The notes below the pieces were generated by a model that searched no databases, was not told the origin of the DNA, and saw nothing but the letters and a program-made list of their open reading frames with translations. Both the position numbers and the translations under genes were made by a program. Below are positions 8,501 through 16,497 of a stretch of DNA of 64,000 bases, one piece after another. This stretch comes from Acidobacteriota bacterium (GTDB taxonomy: Bacteria; Acidobacteriota; Thermoanaerobaculia; Multivoradales; Multivoraceae): contig JAPOXA010000075.1 in the NCBI GenBank assembly GCA_026707325.1, positions 62,001 to 126,000 of the forward strand, in the 5' to 3' direction. How positions within the stretch are numbered: the first letter of the stretch is position 1; every line of letters starts with the position of its first letter.

Positions 8501-10225
8501 GTCCTGATCCACGCGCGGGGTTGCACCGCGGTGAAGCTCGTGCGGGTCGCGCAGAGGGCCGGCGTCGAGGTGATCCTGGTGCAGTCGGACCCGGACGTCG
8601 ACTCGCCGGCCGCGACGATGCTGCGCGAACGCGACACGCTCGTCTGCATCGGCGGCAGCACGCCGGACGAGAGCTACCTGAACGCTCATTCGGTCATCCG
8701 CATCGCCGAGCGGGAAGGGGCCGACGCGCTCCATCCCGGGATCGGATTCCTGTCCGAGAACGCTTCCTTCGCCGATCTTTGCCGGGGTCACGGGCTCAAC
8801 TTCATCGGCCCGACCGGCGATGCGATGCGGCGAATGGGCAACAAGTCGAACGCGATCCAGACCGCGGTCCAGGTGGGCGTGCCCGTGGTGCCGGGCAGCG
8901 AGGGCATCCTGACGGCCGCGGACACGGCGCTCGCCGTCGCCGAGTCGATCGGCTTCCCGGTCATGCTCAAGGCGGTCCATGGCGGCGGCGGCAAGGGCAT
9001 TCGCCGGGTGGACGGGGCGGAGGACTTCCGGGAAGCGTTCGGGCAGATTCGCGTCGAGGCGGAGAGCGCCTTCGGCAACGCGGACTGCTATCTCGAGAAG
9101 TGCGTCGTGTCTCTGCGCCATGTGGAGGTGCAGGTGCTCTGCGACCGGCACGGGACGGTGCGCGTGCTGGGCCTGCGCGACTGCAGCGTGCAGCGGAACA
9201 ACCAGAAGCTGATCGAGGAGTCGGGGTCGACGGCGCTGCCGGAGGCGCTGCGCGACGAGAGCTTCCGCTACGCGGCGGCGATCGCGGCGGAGATCGGCTA
9301 TGTCGGCGCGGGCACCGTGGAGTTCATCTTCGACCTTGAGGACCAGAAGCTCTACTTCATGGAGATGAACACGCGGCTTCAGGTCGAGCACCCGGTGACC
9401 GAGGCGGTCAGCGGCACGGACATCGTCAAGGCCCAGTTCGAGATTGCCGGCGGGGCGAGGATCTCCGAGGCGCCTTTCGCGGAGGACGGCTACGCGATGG
9501 AGGTCCGGATCAACGCGGAGCGCGCTTCCCTCTCGGCGGACGGGATCGATCTGCTGCCCTCGCCCGGGACGGTGACGCGCTGCGACTTCCCGCAGCGCGC
9601 GGACATCGACGTGCTGGCGGCGATCGATACGGGGGCCGTCGTGTCGCCCTACTACGACAGCCTGGTCGCGCAGGTCGTCTGCCACGGCAGGGATCGCGCC
9701 GACACGATCGATCGTCTCATCTCCTATCTTGAGGAGGTCGCCATCGAGGGCGTGTGTACGAACCTGCCGCTGCTGCGCCGCGTCCTGGGCGACGGGCAGT
9801 TCCGGTCGGGCGACTACGACACGCGCTTTCTCACCGACTTCCTCGACCGCATCTCCGGCGACGAACTGGTGCAGGAGGTCGAGCGGTTCGCGGGCGTCGG
9901 GCGACACGCCGACCGGGCCGACATCGAGATCGAGGGCAGCGACGAGCTCAAGGTCAAGGCGCCGTCAGGCGGTCTCTTCTACGCCGCCTCCTCGCCGAAC
10001 GATCCCCCCTTCGTTCGGGTGGGAGATATCGTCGGCCGGGAGAAGACCCTGTGCCTGATCGAGGCGATGAAACTGTTCAGGCCGGTGTCGCTCGCGTCCC
10101 TGGACGCCGGCGACGAGCTGTTCGACGGCGATTCCCGCTACGAGGTGATGCGGGTCAACGCGGCGAACGGCCAGGTCGTGAACCAGGGCGACCTGCTCTT
10201 CGTCGTGAGGCCGGCGGAAGGCTGA
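5564..10225 (+). CDS. Single-chain biotin-dependent acyl-CoA carboxylase (CT-alpha/CT-beta/biotin carboxylase/biotinyl carrier)
   Basis: One 1553-residue polypeptide carries every module of an acetyl-CoA-type carboxylase. Residues about 90-280 are an AccA-like carboxyltransferase half with an oxyanion-hole loop 'GNGYSGGAIPLA' (about 204-215). Residues about 285-765 form a long, mostly helical region I cannot assign. Residues about 768-960 are the second crotonase-fold half, with 'SSGGMLTKEGAGALFSM' and 'GYGDCTGGAQAS'. Residues about 975-1410 are a biotin carboxylase with ATP-grasp 'HGGGGKGIRRV' and 'EMNTRLQVEHPVTE'. The last 70 residues are a biotinyl domain with the lysine motif 'EAMKL' (near 1503). 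The order CT-CT-BC-BCCP is the reverse of eukaryotic ACC (BC-BCCP-CT). No AccD-type zinc finger is apparent. It presumably makes malonyl-CoA or a related carboxylated acyl-CoA; the acyl substrate is not shown by the sequence. Confidence 0.88.
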   Translation: MTILLQSQPEPSRGDVDPLFREAEQRARAFSLFPEPGDTRVGGGAGRISGLISERRIRQTLKRLARLEVDEYIRRTVAPAEDPGRVGTGAVLAATTWDLVEERNHGPLYAAVFETGTDGHRRRFGVLAQERSVQNGVWMPEHHELAVDVIRSFARRALPVVALMDTPGADAGEEANRGNQAHSISRLIAEMAQLHVPTVGIVLGNGYSGGAIPLATTNVLLSVRDGVFNTIQPRGLANIVRRYDLSWEECAKAVGVSAYELYEQGYLDGVIDFVPGEGGDRLACFEEAVATSIALVEQRASLFVRDEPAVFEHYRRNTRRYVDPSRSLSVLEDFTHLSRLRSPAEQANVFGLAFRYLRYLGLRRRLSSATVSGYGRLAAAEVPAGAARARRERQRRASFERWLDNPLAVRYDDVLSRTYKRYAAARDSLHEGRGRLASFLLGSREYHFNRARAELLLEYGFHLYNQWKDGAEDNFGRLLTVMRTAEEEGLEGGGPASEPGEVSQAADLTVLDVILEPQLLRLFRRECENFICFDRLYDHIFLHLREIASEAREENVIARESVHLLLRHSLNAAMGELTAGLEGDAAEEAEARLRRQFRSWLRHFSRHPRRGRLLKAVAEWKRLQMPRISEPLFGLVTFLFERLLPNFYEDEQGIRGYDGRISPRNIGIKDFWNRLDAAYRDLLLEDVLAEQKRNTPRRPQAILDRFFHDVQEIEADRMTADPVSFPGLRVSIERALEQGVTPCGTVAAVARIRTGAPGDGEDGAAAGNRVGVLVSNLAFQAGSFDMASAEKFCKLLLRCAEERLPVVCFISSGGMLTKEGAGALFSMSIVNDRITRFVRDNGLPVICFGYGDCTGGAQASLVTHPLVQTWYFSGTNMPFAGQIVVPSHLPMASTLSNYLSEVEGAMHGLVEHPFGEELDEQLRQVDSQIPVPEDTVDAVLQRLLQEERRVEFLTARRRRQEEAAVDEPAPPDAPRQVRRVLIHARGCTAVKLVRVAQRAGVEVILVQSDPDVDSPAATMLRERDTLVCIGGSTPDESYLNAHSVIRIAEREGADALHPGIGFLSENASFADLCRGHGLNFIGPTGDAMRRMGNKSNAIQTAVQVGVPVVPGSEGILTAADTALAVAESIGFPVMLKAVHGGGGKGIRRVDGAEDFREAFGQIRVEAESAFGNADCYLEKCVVSLRHVEVQVLCDRHGTVRVLGLRDCSVQRNNQKLIEESGSTALPEALRDESFRYAAAIAAEIGYVGAGTVEFIFDLEDQKLYFMEMNTRLQVEHPVTEAVSGTDIVKAQFEIAGGARISEAPFAEDGYAMEVRINAERASLSADGIDLLPSPGTVTRCDFPQRADIDVLAAIDTGAVVSPYYDSLVAQVVCHGRDRADTIDRLISYLEEVAIEGVCTNLPLLRRVLGDGQFRSGDYDTRFLTDFLDRISGDELVQEVERFAGVGRHADRADIEIEGSDELKVKAPSGGLFYAASSPNDPPFVRVGDIVGREKTLCLIEAMKLFRPVSLASLDAGDELFDGDSRYEVMRVNAANGQVVNQGDLLFVVRPAEG

Positions 10226-10283
10226 CCGGCAGTTTGCGGCGGGCGGGCCACATGCCGGAAACGCGACCGGTCGGGAGGTCCGG

Positions 10284-10644
10284 GTGCTGAACCGCCTCTT
10301 CCGTCTCGACCGGCACGGGACGACGGCCAGGAGGGAGGTCGCCGCCGGCGTCACGACCTGGCTGACGATGGCCTACATCGCGGCCGATCCGGACCTGGAT
10401 CGTCGACGCCTTTCCGCGTTCCCTCAAGATGGCGACGGCCGCGGGCATCGGCTTCTTCCTCGCCGTCATCGCGATGCGGAACGCCGGCCTGATTGTCACC
10501 AACGAGGCAACGCTGGTCGGACTGGGCGACGTGACGTCCTGGAGCGTCGTCCTGGCGATCGTCGGGCTCGTCTTGATCGCCGCGCTCGATGCCCTGGAGA
10601 GGGCCGGCACCGTGCTGATCTGGGCACCTGATCGGAGAGATCGT
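10284..10644 (+). pseudogene. Remnant of an NCS2/AzgA-type purine permease
   Basis: The first frame begins at GTG with the exact family opening 'LNRLFRLDRHGTTARREVAAGVTTWLTMAYI'. It then jumps, around bases 10375-10385, to another frame that reads 'RTWIVDAFPRSLKMATAAG' and 'NAGLIVTNEATLVGLGDVTS'. In intact AzgA-family guanine/adenine permeases that segment lies some 80-100 residues further on. So an internal deletion has removed the intervening membrane segments and shifted the frame. The rest of the protein, after 'ALDALERAGTVLI', is also missing. Only about 110 of roughly 430-450 residues remain. The second frame runs by chance into the next real gene, which creates the misleading 458-residue ORF in the track. 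Confidence 0.82.
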
Positions 10645-11805
10645 ATGGAAAGGCCGAAGAGTTGGTCCCGGGCGCTCGTGCTGCTGTGCGGCGCTGGTCT
10701 GGTGGCGGCCTGGCCGCTGTCGGCGCAGGCCGCCGGCCCGTGCGAAACGGACGACAGCTACCAGGGCCTGGACTTCCTGCTCGGCGAATGGCGCCTGGTG
10801 GCGGACGGAGAGACGGTAGGCCACAGCCGGGTCGAGAAGCTGGAGAACGGCTGCCTGATCGCGGAGACATGGTCCTTCGTCGATGGCGGGTCGGGCCGCA
10901 CCTACAGTTCCTTCGATCCGGCCGCCAGGGCGTGGCGGCGGTTCAGCGTCTCGAACCGCGGCGTCATCTTGCGCTCGGACGGCACGGTCGACGGCGATGA
11001 ACTCATGGTCGACGGCCGGTACGTTTCCGCGGACGGAGAGAGGTGGTACTGGCACGAGCGCTTGACCCGGATTGCAGACGGGCGGGTCTTCCGGGTCGCG
11101 GGCATCTCCAGACGCGTCGGCCGCGCCGAGCGTCCGTCGACGGTGCTGTTCGAGGGACACTACGTTCCGGTCGACTACACCGAGCCGCAGTCCGCCCGCC
11201 CGGTCGAAACGGCCGCGAAACCGTCCGCGCCTGCGGAACCGCCTGTCCGGGTGCCGGCCGAACAGGATCCACCTGTGCCGGCGGTCGCCGCACCGGCGCC
11301 TGCCGTACCGGCGGCTGGCGACGTGACGGCCGGTTCAGCCCGCGCCGTCGATGCAGCCGCGATCGAACGGATCGCCATGGCTTCGCCCATGGTGCTCCGG
11401 GTGCCGTTGGGGGCGGTCGAGTCGCTTCCCGAAGGCTACGCCTGGATCACGCGCGACACCGCTCCCTACCTGTGCGAGGGGGTGACGATCGAGGGTGTGC
11501 AGGTCGAGCGCCGCGAGCGCCGTGGCCGGGTCGAACTCGGCGTGGAGCTGGCCGTTCACGGCACGCGAGTGGCCCGGCGGGTCAACATCGGCGTCGACCT
11601 CCGCCGGGGCGGTCGGCCGCAAGGCGACGACGCGGTCGCCTCGGGCAGCACCGCGGGCCGGGTCGGCCGCAGCATTCCCGAGCAGATCGATCACGGCTCG
11701 GTGGCGATCGAGATTCCGCTGGCGATGGACGCCGCTGCCTTCGATGAGATCGTGGCGGATCCGGAACGGCCGGAGTTGGTCATCACTCTCACGGTCGGAA
11801 GGTGA
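10645..11805 (+). CDS. Secreted protein with DUF1579-like N-terminal domain, function unknown
   Basis: The track ORF starts at 10429, inside the permease remnant. I place the start at the ATG with GGAGAGA seven bases upstream, because a clean Sec signal peptide follows ('ALVLLCGAGLVAAWPLSAQA'). This gives 386 residues. Residues about 35-175 look like a DUF1579-type beta-barrel ('LDFLLGEWRLVADGE', 'YSSFDPAARAWRRFSVSNRG'). A Pro/Ala/Val-rich linker spans about 190-235. A C-terminal domain of about 150 residues ('VLRVPLGAVESLPEGYAWI', 'GVTIEGVQVERRERRG') is one I do not recognise. It is probably periplasmic. The stop overlaps the start of the ABC exporter (GTGA), so the two genes are likely coupled. 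Confidence 0.7.
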   Translation: MERPKSWSRALVLLCGAGLVAAWPLSAQAAGPCETDDSYQGLDFLLGEWRLVADGETVGHSRVEKLENGCLIAETWSFVDGGSGRTYSSFDPAARAWRRFSVSNRGVILRSDGTVDGDELMVDGRYVSADGERWYWHERLTRIADGRVFRVAGISRRVGRAERPSTVLFEGHYVPVDYTEPQSARPVETAAKPSAPAEPPVRVPAEQDPPVPAVAAPAPAVPAAGDVTAGSARAVDAAAIERIAMASPMVLRVPLGAVESLPEGYAWITRDTAPYLCEGVTIEGVQVERRERRGRVELGVELAVHGTRVARRVNIGVDLRRGGRPQGDDAVASGSTAGRVGRSIPEQIDHGSVAIEIPLAMDAAAFDEIVADPERPELVITLTVGR

Positions 11806-13610
11806 GCTCCGGAAGGGGGGAGGGGGACGAGCGGTCCTCCACGCCGGTTCCGTTCCGCCGGCTGTTCGGACTGGCCCGGCCGTACGCCCGGCCGTTGGCT
11901 GCCGGCACGATCCTGCTTCTGGCCAGCACCAGCGTCTTCGTGTTCGTGCCCATGCAGGCCGGGGACCTGGTGGACACCGCGATCGAGGCGGATCTCGAGG
12001 GGAGACTGGGTCGGATCGTCGCTTCACTGGTCGGACTGTTCGGGGTTCTTGGCGTACTGACCTACTTGCAGACCTGGTTTCTCGGCTCGGCCGGGGCGCG
12101 CCTGCTGCGGGATCTGAGGCGCCGGCTCTTCGACCACCTGGTCGGCCTGTCGATCGACTTCTACGACCGGCGGCGGGTTGGCGAATTGCTCTCGCGCATG
12201 GCGTCGGACCTGACGGTGGTCCAGAATGCCCTGACCGAGCAGGTACCGTCCGGACTTCAGGCCGCGGTGCGCTTCGCCGGGGTCCTGGTCATCCTGCTCA
12301 TTCTGCACACCCGCCTGACGGTGGTCGCGCTCCTGCTGGTGCCGCCGGTGGTGCTGTTCGCCATCTTCTTCGGCCGCAGACTGGAGCGGGTCGCGCAGGA
12401 GGAGCGGGACGCGGTCGCCGAGACGTCCGCCTGGGCGGAGGAGGCGCTGGCGGGCATACGTACCGTGCAGGCCTTCGCGGCGGAAGATCAGTCCCGCGAC
12501 CGGTACAACGTGCGGCTCGCGGACCTGCTCGGCGTGCAGCTCCAGAACGTCCGGTTGTACGGCGCCTTCGGCGGTCTGATGACGTTCTTCGGCTACTCCG
12601 CGTTCGCCCTGGTGCTGGGATACGGCGGGAGTCTGATGCTGGAGGGGTCGCTGTCGCCCGGAAGGCTGACCTCGTTCCTCCTCTACACGTTCTCGATCGG
12701 CATGTCAGTGGGTCAGTTGGGGGCTCTCTATGCCGGCTACAAGCGGCTGCGGGGGTCGAGCGTACGGGTGTTCGAGTTGCTCGACCAGCAGGCCGCGATC
12801 GTCGATCCGCCCAGTCCGGTGAGGCTTGCCGAGAGCCCGTGCGGGCTGAGCGTCCGTTCGGCCGGCTTCCGCTACGAGGGAGCCGAGCAGCCGGCGCTCA
12901 GGGACGTCTCGCTCGAGATCGCCCCGGGCGAACTGGTGGCTCTGGTCGGCCCGTCCGGTTCCGGCAAGAGCACGCTCTTCGGTTTGCTGCTTCGTTTCTA
13001 CGAAGCGCAGAAGGGGGAGATCCTGATCGACGGGCACCCACTCCGGGATGTCGCGCTGGCCGACCTTCGGCGCCGCATGGCGCTGGTGCCCCAGGACATC
13101 TTCCTGTTCTCGGGATCCGTGGCCGAGAACATCCGGCTGGCCAGGCCGGACGCGGGCGAAGACGAGGTCCGGGCGGCCGCCGAAGCGGCGGGCGCCGCCT
13201 CGTTCATCGAACGCCTGGACCGGGGCTTCGAGACGGAGGTCGGCGAGCGCGGCGTCCGGCTCTCGGCGGGTCAGCGGCAGCGGATCGCCATCGCGCGCGC
13301 TTTTCTGCGCGACCCGCAGATCCTCCTGCTGGACGAGGCGACGAGCTCTCTCGATCCGGACTCGGAGGCGACCGTTCAGCGGGCGATCGAGCAGTTGCTC
13401 GAGGGCAGGACGACGATCGTCATCGCCCACCGTCTGGCCACCGCGCGCCGGGCCCGGCGCATCCACGTCCTGGACCAGGGCCGGCTGGTGGCCGCCGGCA
13501 GCCACGAGGAACTGTACGAGGCGAACGAGCTGTACCGGCGCTACTGGTTGCTCCAGAGTCTGGAAAGGCAACAGCCGCCCGCGCCGATCCAGTCGGCGGC
13601 GGGCGGCTGA
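11802..13610 (+). CDS. ABC exporter, fused membrane and ATPase domains (MsbA/multidrug type)
   Basis: Half-transporter that would work as a homodimer in the inner membrane and export a lipid, drug or peptide. Residues about 20-310 are a six-helix type IV exporter domain containing the 'FYDRRRVGELLSRMASDL' coupling region. Residues about 340-590 are the ATPase, with Walker A 'GPSGSGKST', Q-loop 'LVPQDIFLFSGSVAENI', signature 'LSAGQRQRIAIARAFL', Walker B 'ILLLDEATS' and H-loop 'IVIAHRL'. All are intact. The GTG start overlaps the preceding stop by 4 bases. The substrate is unknown. The coupled secreted protein upstream may be a partner, which is inference only. Confidence 0.92.
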   Translation: MSSGRGEGDERSSTPVPFRRLFGLARPYARPLAAGTILLLASTSVFVFVPMQAGDLVDTAIEADLEGRLGRIVASLVGLFGVLGVLTYLQTWFLGSAGARLLRDLRRRLFDHLVGLSIDFYDRRRVGELLSRMASDLTVVQNALTEQVPSGLQAAVRFAGVLVILLILHTRLTVVALLLVPPVVLFAIFFGRRLERVAQEERDAVAETSAWAEEALAGIRTVQAFAAEDQSRDRYNVRLADLLGVQLQNVRLYGAFGGLMTFFGYSAFALVLGYGGSLMLEGSLSPGRLTSFLLYTFSIGMSVGQLGALYAGYKRLRGSSVRVFELLDQQAAIVDPPSPVRLAESPCGLSVRSAGFRYEGAEQPALRDVSLEIAPGELVALVGPSGSGKSTLFGLLLRFYEAQKGEILIDGHPLRDVALADLRRRMALVPQDIFLFSGSVAENIRLARPDAGEDEVRAAAEAAGAASFIERLDRGFETEVGERGVRLSAGQRQRIAIARAFLRDPQILLLDEATSSLDPDSEATVQRAIEQLLEGRTTIVIAHRLATARRARRIHVLDQGRLVAAGSHEELYEANELYRRYWLLQSLERQQPPAPIQSAAGG

Positions 13611-13636
13611 AGCCGGTCGAACGCTGAGACTTCGTG

Positions 13637-16336
13637 CTAGAAGTTCTGGCCCCAGGCGTAGTTGAAGCGGACGTAGTAGTAGGACCCGTTGAAGCCGAAC
13701 GGCGAGAACTGGCCGTACCGGTTGCCGACGCCGTCGGCGGCGCCGGGGTTGTCTTCCGGATAGGTGTTCAGAAGGTTCTGCACGCCGATGGCGATCGACG
13801 TGTCGTTCGGCAGCGGGAAGCCGAGTTCGACGTCGACCAGGAACTCTCCGTTGTAGTCGGAGTACATCGGCGCGTTGTTCCGGCCGAGGAGGTTCTGCGC
13901 GTCCTCGCTGTCCCACCAGCCGTCGAAGTAGTTCAGGCGGGCCATCAGGTTCCAGCGCTCCGCGCTGTGGTTCATCGCCAGGTTCCAGCGGAACTCCGGC
14001 AGGCCCTTCTCGATCGTGGCGATGCGGAAGGGGCCGACCGTGTCGGGGTTGTGGTCCGTGACCTCGGTCTTCGTGTAGTTGAACACGAGGCTGAAGCTCG
14101 TGTCGCCACCGAGCTCCGGCGGCGTCCAGGTGCCGACCACGTCGAGACCCTGCGTCTGGGTGGCGAAGTCGTTGACGAAGAACCGGAAATTCTTCAGGTT
14201 CCGCGCCTCGACGAAGCCGCCGGAGAGCAGTTGTTCGATCTCGTCCTCGGTCACGCAGCCCGGCTCCTGAATGAGCGAGCACTGACGGAAGGTCTCCGAG
14301 ATCGCGAGCCGGTCGTCCACGTCGATCTGGAAGACGTCCGCGGTGAGCGTGAACTCGCCCTTGTCGATCACCAGACCGGCGGAGAAGTTGACCGCCTCTT
14401 CGGGCTGGAGGTCTTCGCCACCCCGCAGAGCCGCGGGCGCGGAGTTCGAGGGCACGGTGCCGCTGTTGGACAGCCCGCCGGTCTCCGGGTCGAACGCCGT
14501 CGTCACGTTGAAGGCGTTCTGCTGACCGGGCGTCGGCGCGCGGAAGCCCGTGCTGGCGGCGGCCCGGATCGACACGCCGTCTCCCACGACGCGGCGTCCC
14601 GAGACCTTCGCGTTCGTCGTGTTGCCGAAGCCGTCGAAGTCTTCGACCCGCAGCGCCGTGGTCACGGTCCACATTTCGTCCGGATCCTCGAACTCGACAT
14701 CGCCGTAGACCGCGACGTTGGCGCGATCCCAGGTACCGGCCGTCACGTCGGCACGGTAGCCATTGAAGCCGTTCGAACCGGAGCTGAAGCCCTGGGCGGC
14801 GTAGGGGCCGATCTCCCAGGAAGCCGGGTCGCCCGCGCCGATCCGGAACTGCTCGTTCCGCCACTCCACGCCGGCGGCGAGGCTCACGTTGTCCCGCACC
14901 GGGTAGGTGATGTCGAAGTTGACGTTCGTGTCGGTCTGCTCGTAGATGCCGGGATTGAACGAGGTCGGCGTGTCATAGCCGAGCGATGCGTTCACCGTGT
15001 TGTAGATGAACTGGTCCACCTCGCTGTTGCCGACGTTGACGCTGAGGTCCCAGGTCATCCCGCTGTCGAGATAGCCGCGCAGGCCGGCGACGATCGAAGA
15101 GTCGATCAGGTCGCCACCGAACTGGGGCGTGAAGCCTCCGGGGAAGCGGGACCGGAGCGTGAAGCAGTTCGGGTCCGCTTCGACCGCCGCCAGGGCGGCC
15201 GCGTCGGGCACATGGTCGACGATCGGGATCGCGGGGCAGTTGCCGGCGCCCTTGATGCCGGTGCGGGCCCATTCGCGGTCGCCGACGAGCAGGAAGTTGC
15301 CCCGCCTCGCCAGGTCCGAGTAGGTGAAGACGCCGGTCCGCGTGTTCGGGTTGCGGAAGTAGAAGCCGCCGGTCGTCGTCCGGCTGGCGTAGTTGGCGTG
15401 CCCGTAGAACTGGGTGCCGTTCGAGAACAGGCTGCCGAAGTTGGCGAACAGCTTGATGTCGTCCTCGACCAGGGGCGAACCCCAGACCTGCGCCGGGTTG
15501 CGGATGTGCGTATTGCCGGTGTTGATGATGTTGATCGCGTCGTTCCTCTGGACGCTGCGGCTCGTCGGGTCGGCGGCGCCGTACTCCATGCTCAGGTTGA
15601 AGAAGCCGTTCTCGCCCATCGGCATGCCGACGTTGGCGGCCACGGCGTACGAGAGGCCGTTCTCGCCGGAGAACGTGTACTGGCCGCCGAAGCCGGAGCT
15701 GGAGCCCGGGTTCGAGTCCTGGAACTGACCCGACCGGATTTCCACGCTGCCGCCGGAACTCGCGTCCTTGAGCTGGAAGTTGAGCACGCCGGCGATCGCG
15801 TCGGAGCCGTACTGCGCCGAGGCGCCGTCGCGCAGGACTTCGACCTGGCGCAGCGCGATGGCCGGGATGATGGAAATGTCCGGCCCCTGGGAACCGTCCG
15901 AGATGCCGTTGCCCAGCCAGGCGATGACGGCGGAGCGGTGACGGCGCTTGCCGTTGACGAGGATCAGGGTGTGGTCCGGCGCCAGGCCGCGGAGGTTGGC
16001 CGGTCGGACCAGGGTGGCCGCGTCGCTGATCGGCTGGGTGGCGACGTTGTAGGACGGGACGACGGTGCGGATCCGGTCCGTCAAGTCGTTGGTTCCCTGG
16101 CTGACGAGTTCCGTCTCGGGAATCACGTCGACCGGTACGGGGGATGCGGTGACGGTACGCCCCTCCGTGCGGGTGCCGACGACGACGATCGTCTCCTCGA
16201 ATTCCTGCGGTTCTTCAGCCTCGGACTCATCTTGGGCGTCCCCCTCCTGGGCCAGAACTGGACCGGCCAGACAAAAGGCCAGGAACAGAACCAGCAGGTA
16301 CGGCAGACGAGGGGGCGCGACTTCAGGTTTCCACAC
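13637..16336 (-). CDS. TonB-dependent outer-membrane receptor
   Basis: Outer-membrane beta-barrel with an N-terminal plug for TonB-driven uptake. The ORF track starts at 16471. I choose the GTG at 16336 because AAAGGAG lies 8 bases before it and a good signal peptide follows at once ('YLLVLFLAFCLAGPVLA'). This gives 899 residues, normal for the family. A TonB box-like 'EETIVVVGTRTEGR' and the plug ('LRGLAPDHTLILVNGKRRHRSA', 'GSDAIAGVLNFQLKDASSG') come next. The barrel ends in 'YVRFNYAWGQNF', the terminal aromatic expected for barrel insertion. The substrate is not evident. It converges with the ABC exporter and is divergent from the membrane glycosyltransferase-like gene. Confidence 0.92.
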   Translation of the reverse strand: MWKPEVAPPRLPYLLVLFLAFCLAGPVLAQEGDAQDESEAEEPQEFEETIVVVGTRTEGRTVTASPVPVDVIPETELVSQGTNDLTDRIRTVVPSYNVATQPISDAATLVRPANLRGLAPDHTLILVNGKRRHRSAVIAWLGNGISDGSQGPDISIIPAIALRQVEVLRDGASAQYGSDAIAGVLNFQLKDASSGGSVEIRSGQFQDSNPGSSSGFGGQYTFSGENGLSYAVAANVGMPMGENGFFNLSMEYGAADPTSRSVQRNDAINIINTGNTHIRNPAQVWGSPLVEDDIKLFANFGSLFSNGTQFYGHANYASRTTTGGFYFRNPNTRTGVFTYSDLARRGNFLLVGDREWARTGIKGAGNCPAIPIVDHVPDAAALAAVEADPNCFTLRSRFPGGFTPQFGGDLIDSSIVAGLRGYLDSGMTWDLSVNVGNSEVDQFIYNTVNASLGYDTPTSFNPGIYEQTDTNVNFDITYPVRDNVSLAAGVEWRNEQFRIGAGDPASWEIGPYAAQGFSSGSNGFNGYRADVTAGTWDRANVAVYGDVEFEDPDEMWTVTTALRVEDFDGFGNTTNAKVSGRRVVGDGVSIRAAASTGFRAPTPGQQNAFNVTTAFDPETGGLSNSGTVPSNSAPAALRGGEDLQPEEAVNFSAGLVIDKGEFTLTADVFQIDVDDRLAISETFRQCSLIQEPGCVTEDEIEQLLSGGFVEARNLKNFRFFVNDFATQTQGLDVVGTWTPPELGGDTSFSLVFNYTKTEVTDHNPDTVGPFRIATIEKGLPEFRWNLAMNHSAERWNLMARLNYFDGWWDSEDAQNLLGRNNAPMYSDYNGEFLVDVELGFPLPNDTSIAIGVQNLLNTYPEDNPGAADGVGNRYGQFSPFGFNGSYYYVRFNYAWGQNF

Positions 16337-16497
16337 GGGAAGGGCTCCTTTGTTCGATTGCACGTCGACCGCGCCGAGACTACTACAACACCTCTTGCGG
16401 CCGGAACGAGTCGCAACCCGATTCGCTGTCCTCAGATTCTCTTTGGTTGGCGAAGTTAGCGCCCGCTCCACGACCGGCTGCTAGCGTCCTGCCCGGT

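Noticed and set aside
6224-9907. 1227-codon open frame antisense to the fused carboxylase
   Set aside because: It reads as low-complexity Arg/Asp/His-rich sequence with no domain, and the plus strand encodes clear catalytic motifs throughout. It is a GC-rich shadow frame.
10429-11805. The 458-residue ORF taken as one protein
   Set aside because: Its first 72 codons are leftover purine-permease sequence. A ribosome site, ATG and signal peptide inside it mark the true start at 10645.
13634-16459. 941-codon plus-strand open frame across the TonB receptor
   Set aside because: It lacks motifs and is composed of Val/Glu/Arg-rich repeats typical of antisense GC-rich frames. The minus strand encodes a complete receptor with signal, plug and terminal Phe.
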